Origin: Chloroflexota bacterium
Lineage (GTDB): Bacteria; Chloroflexota; FW602-bin22; JAMCYS01
Length of the DNA stretch: 8,533 bases
Direction: 5' to 3'
NCBI GenBank assembly: GCA_021847625.1
Contig: JAJZQK010000110.1
Span: 1-8,533 of the forward strand
Shown here: positions 4,855-8,533 of the stretch, one piece after another
Position numbering within the stretch: position 1 is the first letter of the stretch
Layout of the letters: every line of letters starts with the position of its first letter
Notes under the pieces: model-generated
Seen by the model: the letters and a program-made list of their open reading frames with translations, nothing else
What the model was told of the DNA's origin: nothing
Databases searched by the model: none
Position numbers and translations under genes: made by a program

Positions 4855-7231
4855 CTACTCGTAAGCCAATACCTCGCGCACGCTGAGTCGAGAAGCGCTC
4901 CGCGCGGGTAGTATACTCGCTAGCAGGGAGAGAATCACTACCACTGCCAGCCACAAGACCGCTCCGTTGATCGAATACTGGTAGCTCAGCGCCGCGTTGA
5001 GCATCGACACGCCGACGGTGTAGCTGAGCAGCTGGCTTATCGGTAGGGCCAGGATAGCCCCGACCAGCCAGCTGATGATGCCGATGATAACGCTCTCCAC
5101 GATGAAGACCTGGCGCACCGCCCCGTCCGAGGCGCCGATGGCCCGCATCACGCCGATCTCACGCACGCGCTCGAGCACGTTGAGGCTCATCGCCCCCATC
5201 AGGCCCAGCCCGCCGACGACAGCCATCAGCACCGCCATTATCAACAGGAAGACGACGAGCATGTCGAACTGCGACTGGATCATCTCGCGCACCTCGGCCA
5301 TCGCCTCCGTCGAACCCACCTGCACCCCGTTGGCCTCGAACTGCTCCTTCATCGCCTTGATGGTGTTGTTCACCGAGGCGACGTCGTGCTGGTAGGTTCG
5401 CACCCAGAGGGTCCCCGTGCGCCCCACCGTACGCATCTCCCGCTCGAAATAGGGCCTGTTGGCGTAGACGATCGGCCCCGTCATCACGCCCCGCACGATG
5501 CCGACCACCGTCCAGGTCGTCTCTCGGCCCTCGCTCTTGAAGACCAGCTCGCTGCCCACCTTGATGTCGGGCTCGTTCTGGGTGACGTTGGTGTTCAGAA
5601 CGACGGCCTGGTCGTCCTCCGGCAGCAGCCAGCGGCCCGCGAGGAGGATCGGCTTCACCATCTCCGTGTCCGCGTCGATGGAGAGCATACTAAGGTTGTC
5701 GCTCTCGGTGCCGTTCGGCCGTACCCGTCTGATGCTGGCGCCGTTCAGACTCTCCACGTTCTCCACGCCGGGCACGCGCAGGGCTTCGCTTTCTATGTAG
5801 TCCGCCCGGTACCAACGTCGGAAGTTGATCTGGTAATCGTAGCTGAAGTAGCTCAAGGCGTCGTCGAGCGTGACCATCGTCGACTCGCGCACGCTGAAGA
5901 CGGCGATAAAGGTCGCCCCACCCAGCGTCAGGGTGATGAGCGTCAGCACGAGGCGCCCCTTTCGCCGGAAGGTGTTGCGTAGCGACAGCAGCATCGGCCG
6001 GGAGAGGCCCCGCACGCGCTCCAGCAAGCGGTCGAAGCCGCTGTTGCCGTAGCTATCCTTGCCCGTGCCGTGGGCGCTCATCGCCTCGCGCGCCGTGATG
6101 TGCGTGCCGGCGATGATCGGGTAGAGCGCCGCCAGCAGCGGCACACCCAGGCCTACGGCGACCTCGACGGCCAGCACCTCCCGCGTGGGGGTGTAGCTAG
6201 TTACATCGAAGTTGATGAGGCTGGCCAGAAAGCCGCCCATCCAGTAGGCGCCCAGGGCCCCAAGCGGCACGCCGACGAACAGAGCGAGGGCGCCGAAGGC
6301 GACGACGGTGGCCAGGTACATCACGGCGATCTGCCGCGCCCGGGCGCCAACGGCCTTCATCACCCCGATCTGGCGTGTCTGCTGCGTCAGCAGGGCGGAG
6401 ATCGTATTCACCACCAGGAAGCCGCTGAGAATGAGGGCCACCAGCCCGAGCGCGCCCAGCAGATAGACAATCGCCTGCATTATGCTGTCCACCGGGTGCT
6501 TGCCGGGGTCGCCAACGTAGGTGTAGTAGACGGTCAGGCCGCCTTTCTCCAACTTCGTACGCACCTCGGCGGCGACGGTCTCTATGTGCTGCTTGTCCAG
6601 CTGGCCTTCGGAGACCAGGATGTTCAGTTCATTGTAGCCGCGCGGCGCGCCCAGCCATTCCAGCGTGGCAGAATCGACGTAGCCGAAGCCGTAGCCGCTG
6701 AAGACCGGCGGGGGGATGTACATGTCGTGGGCCGTGCCGACGATCCTCAGCTCGCGCGTCCTACCGTCCGCCAGCTCGACCGTCGCCTTGCCGCCCGCGT
6801 GCAGACCCAAATAGTCGACCGTCGTCCGCTCCAGCAGCAGCTCGCGGTCGCCGGGCGGCCAGGCCCCGCTGTAAGGGAATATCTTGTTGATGCGGATGTC
6901 GTCGAAATCGGGAATCGCCGTGAGCTGCAGGTTGCGCTTCTGCTCAGGTCCCACCTGGACCTGCACCGTGAGGCGACGCCTGCCCTCGGCCACGGCGACG
7001 CCGGGCATATGGCGCACCATCTCTACGACGTCGTCGCCGAACGGGGCCGGGTAGAGCGTGGCGCTGGTAGGGCTGATGCTCAGGAAAGCCTTGCGCATAT
7101 CCTGCGAAAGCACCACCTGCGTCCCGCCGATCATGCCGATGGCGAAGACGCCGACGGCGATGGAGAGCACCACCAGCGCCGTGCGCGTCTTGTTACCGAG
7201 CAGGTCACGCAGGACCTTGCGCCAGCGCGGG

Positions 7232-7239
<8 letters not shown>
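4855..7239 (-). CDS. FtsX/MacB-type ABC transporter permease, duplicated form
   Basis: A 794-residue membrane protein of the type VII ABC superfamily (MacB, LolCE, FtsX), which uses ATP to drive shape changes in extracytoplasmic domains instead of moving substrate through the membrane. It has two FtsX-like halves. First half: helix at about 20-45, a large MacB-like extracytoplasmic domain at 46-250, then helices near 253-285, 304-337 and 355-378. Second half: helix near 428-450, a second extracytoplasmic domain at 451-655, then helices near 658-686, 710-743 and 758-778. Each half carries the conserved cytoplasmic motif, [11 protein letters not shown] at 289-299 and [11 protein letters not shown] at 693-703. 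The C-terminus, [18 protein letters not shown], is typical of the family. The ATG start at 7239-7237 has GGAGGT 5 bases before it, and overlaps the ATPase gene end by 8 bases, implying coupled translation. Ten-helix LolCE-like and eight-helix architectures both exist; I count eight here. A long + strand open frame opposite it is a shadow. Confidence 0.9.
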
Positions 7240-8095
<856 letters not shown>

Positions 8096-8102
8096 GTTTG
8101 CA

Positions 8103-8108
8103 CCTCCT
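8103..8108 (-). promoter_or_regulatory. Ribosome binding site for the GTG-started ATPase
   Basis: AGGAGG on the minus strand lies 7 bases before GTG 8095-8093. It fixes this start; no ATG with comparable spacing exists nearby. Confidence 0.7.
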
Positions 8109-8120
8109 GACTACGGCCCA

Positions 8121-8126
8121 AGTATA
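8121..8126 (-). promoter_or_regulatory. Possible -10 box upstream of the complete ATPase gene
   Basis: TATACT on the minus strand lies 25 bases before the GTG and is the best sigma70-like -10 in the 114-base gap (8096-8209) between the two ATPase genes. No recognisable -35 is found at 16-18 bases, so it is weak. If real, the ATPase-permease-adaptor genes could be transcribed apart from the upstream ATPase. Confidence 0.22.
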
Positions 8127-8209
8127 TGGTTGCGCGGTAACAGGAGGCGCCCGGCATCTGGATAGAGTCTATTCTGTACTAGTGGCGAGTCTTCGCACTG
8201 GCCAGATGG

Positions 8210-8533
8210 CTAGTGGATGTCGACCCCCACGATCTCGCCGTCGGCCAGGTGGACGGTGCGGGTGACGCGCTGGGTCATGTCCCGGTCGTGCGTCACCATG
8301 ACGATCGTCTTGCCCTCGTCGACCAGTCTCTCGAATAGCTCGAACATGGAGGCGGCGGTCTTGGAGTCGAGGTTGCCGGTGGGCTCGTCGGCCGCCAGGA
8401 TCGGCGGGTCGTTGGCCAGGGCCCGGGCGATGGCCACCCGCTGCTGCTGGCCGCCGGAGAGTGCCGATGGCAGCTTATTGGCCTGCTCCGGCATCTCCAT
8501 TTGCTCTAGGAGGTATATGGCCCGCTCGCGGCG
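8210..8533 (-). CDS. Second LolD/MacB-type ABC ATPase, 3' part (5' end outside window)
   Basis: The last 107 residues of a second ATPase of the same family, entering at 8533 in frame ([20 protein letters not shown]) and ending GEIVGVDIH at TAG 8212-8210. Visible motifs are the signature LSGGQQQR, Walker [13 protein letters not shown] and switch MVTHDRD; Walker A and Q-loop lie beyond the window. It is transcribed in the same direction as the complete ATPase, 114 bases upstream of it, and has no C-terminal extension. The segment from [12 protein letters not shown] to NLDSKT is identical in protein to the downstream ATPase and differs by one base in DNA. Either it serves a second permease further upstream or it is a tandem duplicate. 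Confidence 0.9.
   Translation of the reverse strand, partial: RRERAIYLLEQMEMPEQANKLPSALSGGQQQRVAIARALANDPPILAADEPTGNLDSKTAASMFELFERLVDEGKTIVMVTHDRDMTQRVTRTVHLADGEIVGVDIH

Noticed and set aside
3301..4911. 536-codon + strand open frame opposite the adaptor gene
   Set aside because: It is antisense to a clear HlyD-family gene. GC-rich codons on the coding strand suppress stops on the other strand; the translation is Gly/Leu/Arg/His-rich with no recognisable domain.

Overview
The window reads as a high-GC bacterial chromosome. The fragments of MurE, a FemA/FemB-type aminoacyltransferase and a VanR/VanS-like pair, next to an ABC transporter with an HlyD-type adaptor, fit a Chloroflexota-like or other high-GC lineage. 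That assignment is inference from protein style only; there is no rRNA or marker gene here.

Layout. (1) Positions 1-437, + strand: the tail of an unidentified Gly/Pro-rich protein, then a complete unidentified 103-residue gene overlapping it. (2) Positions about 469-2581: a stretch of broken genes. From left to right it holds a REP-like palindrome, the C-terminal part of an ISKra4-like transposase, a murE remnant with an internal deletion, a frameshifted femAB-like remnant, an ambiguous 150-base stretch, the middle of an MFS transporter on the + strand, and the core of a VanS-like histidine kinase with both ends missing. (3) Positions 2553-3176, minus strand: a VanR-like response regulator cut off inside its DNA-binding domain and joined directly to the kinase remnant. 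The two-component remnants have clearly lower GC than the rest. (4) Positions 3177-3510: non-coding, with a second copy of the REP-like palindrome and a rho-independent terminator. (5) Positions 3511-8533, minus strand: an intact export operon read right to left: a partial ABC ATPase running off the window, a complete ABC ATPase, an FtsX/MacB-type permease and an HlyD-type adaptor, closed by the terminator.

The working unit is the operon in part 5. The ATPase (8095 to 7232) and permease (7239 to 4855) overlap by 8 bases and the adaptor follows after 36 bases, as expected for a MacAB/DevBCA-like envelope exporter. The substrate cannot be told from sequence. The two ATPase genes share a 128-base block with one mismatch inside otherwise about 68 percent identical DNA, which points to recent gene conversion.

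I see no wholly new system. The most unusual items are the conversion tract, the strict 26-residue repeats in the adaptor's coiled coil, and the cluster of cell-wall-related pseudogenes joined end to end with almost no spacer.
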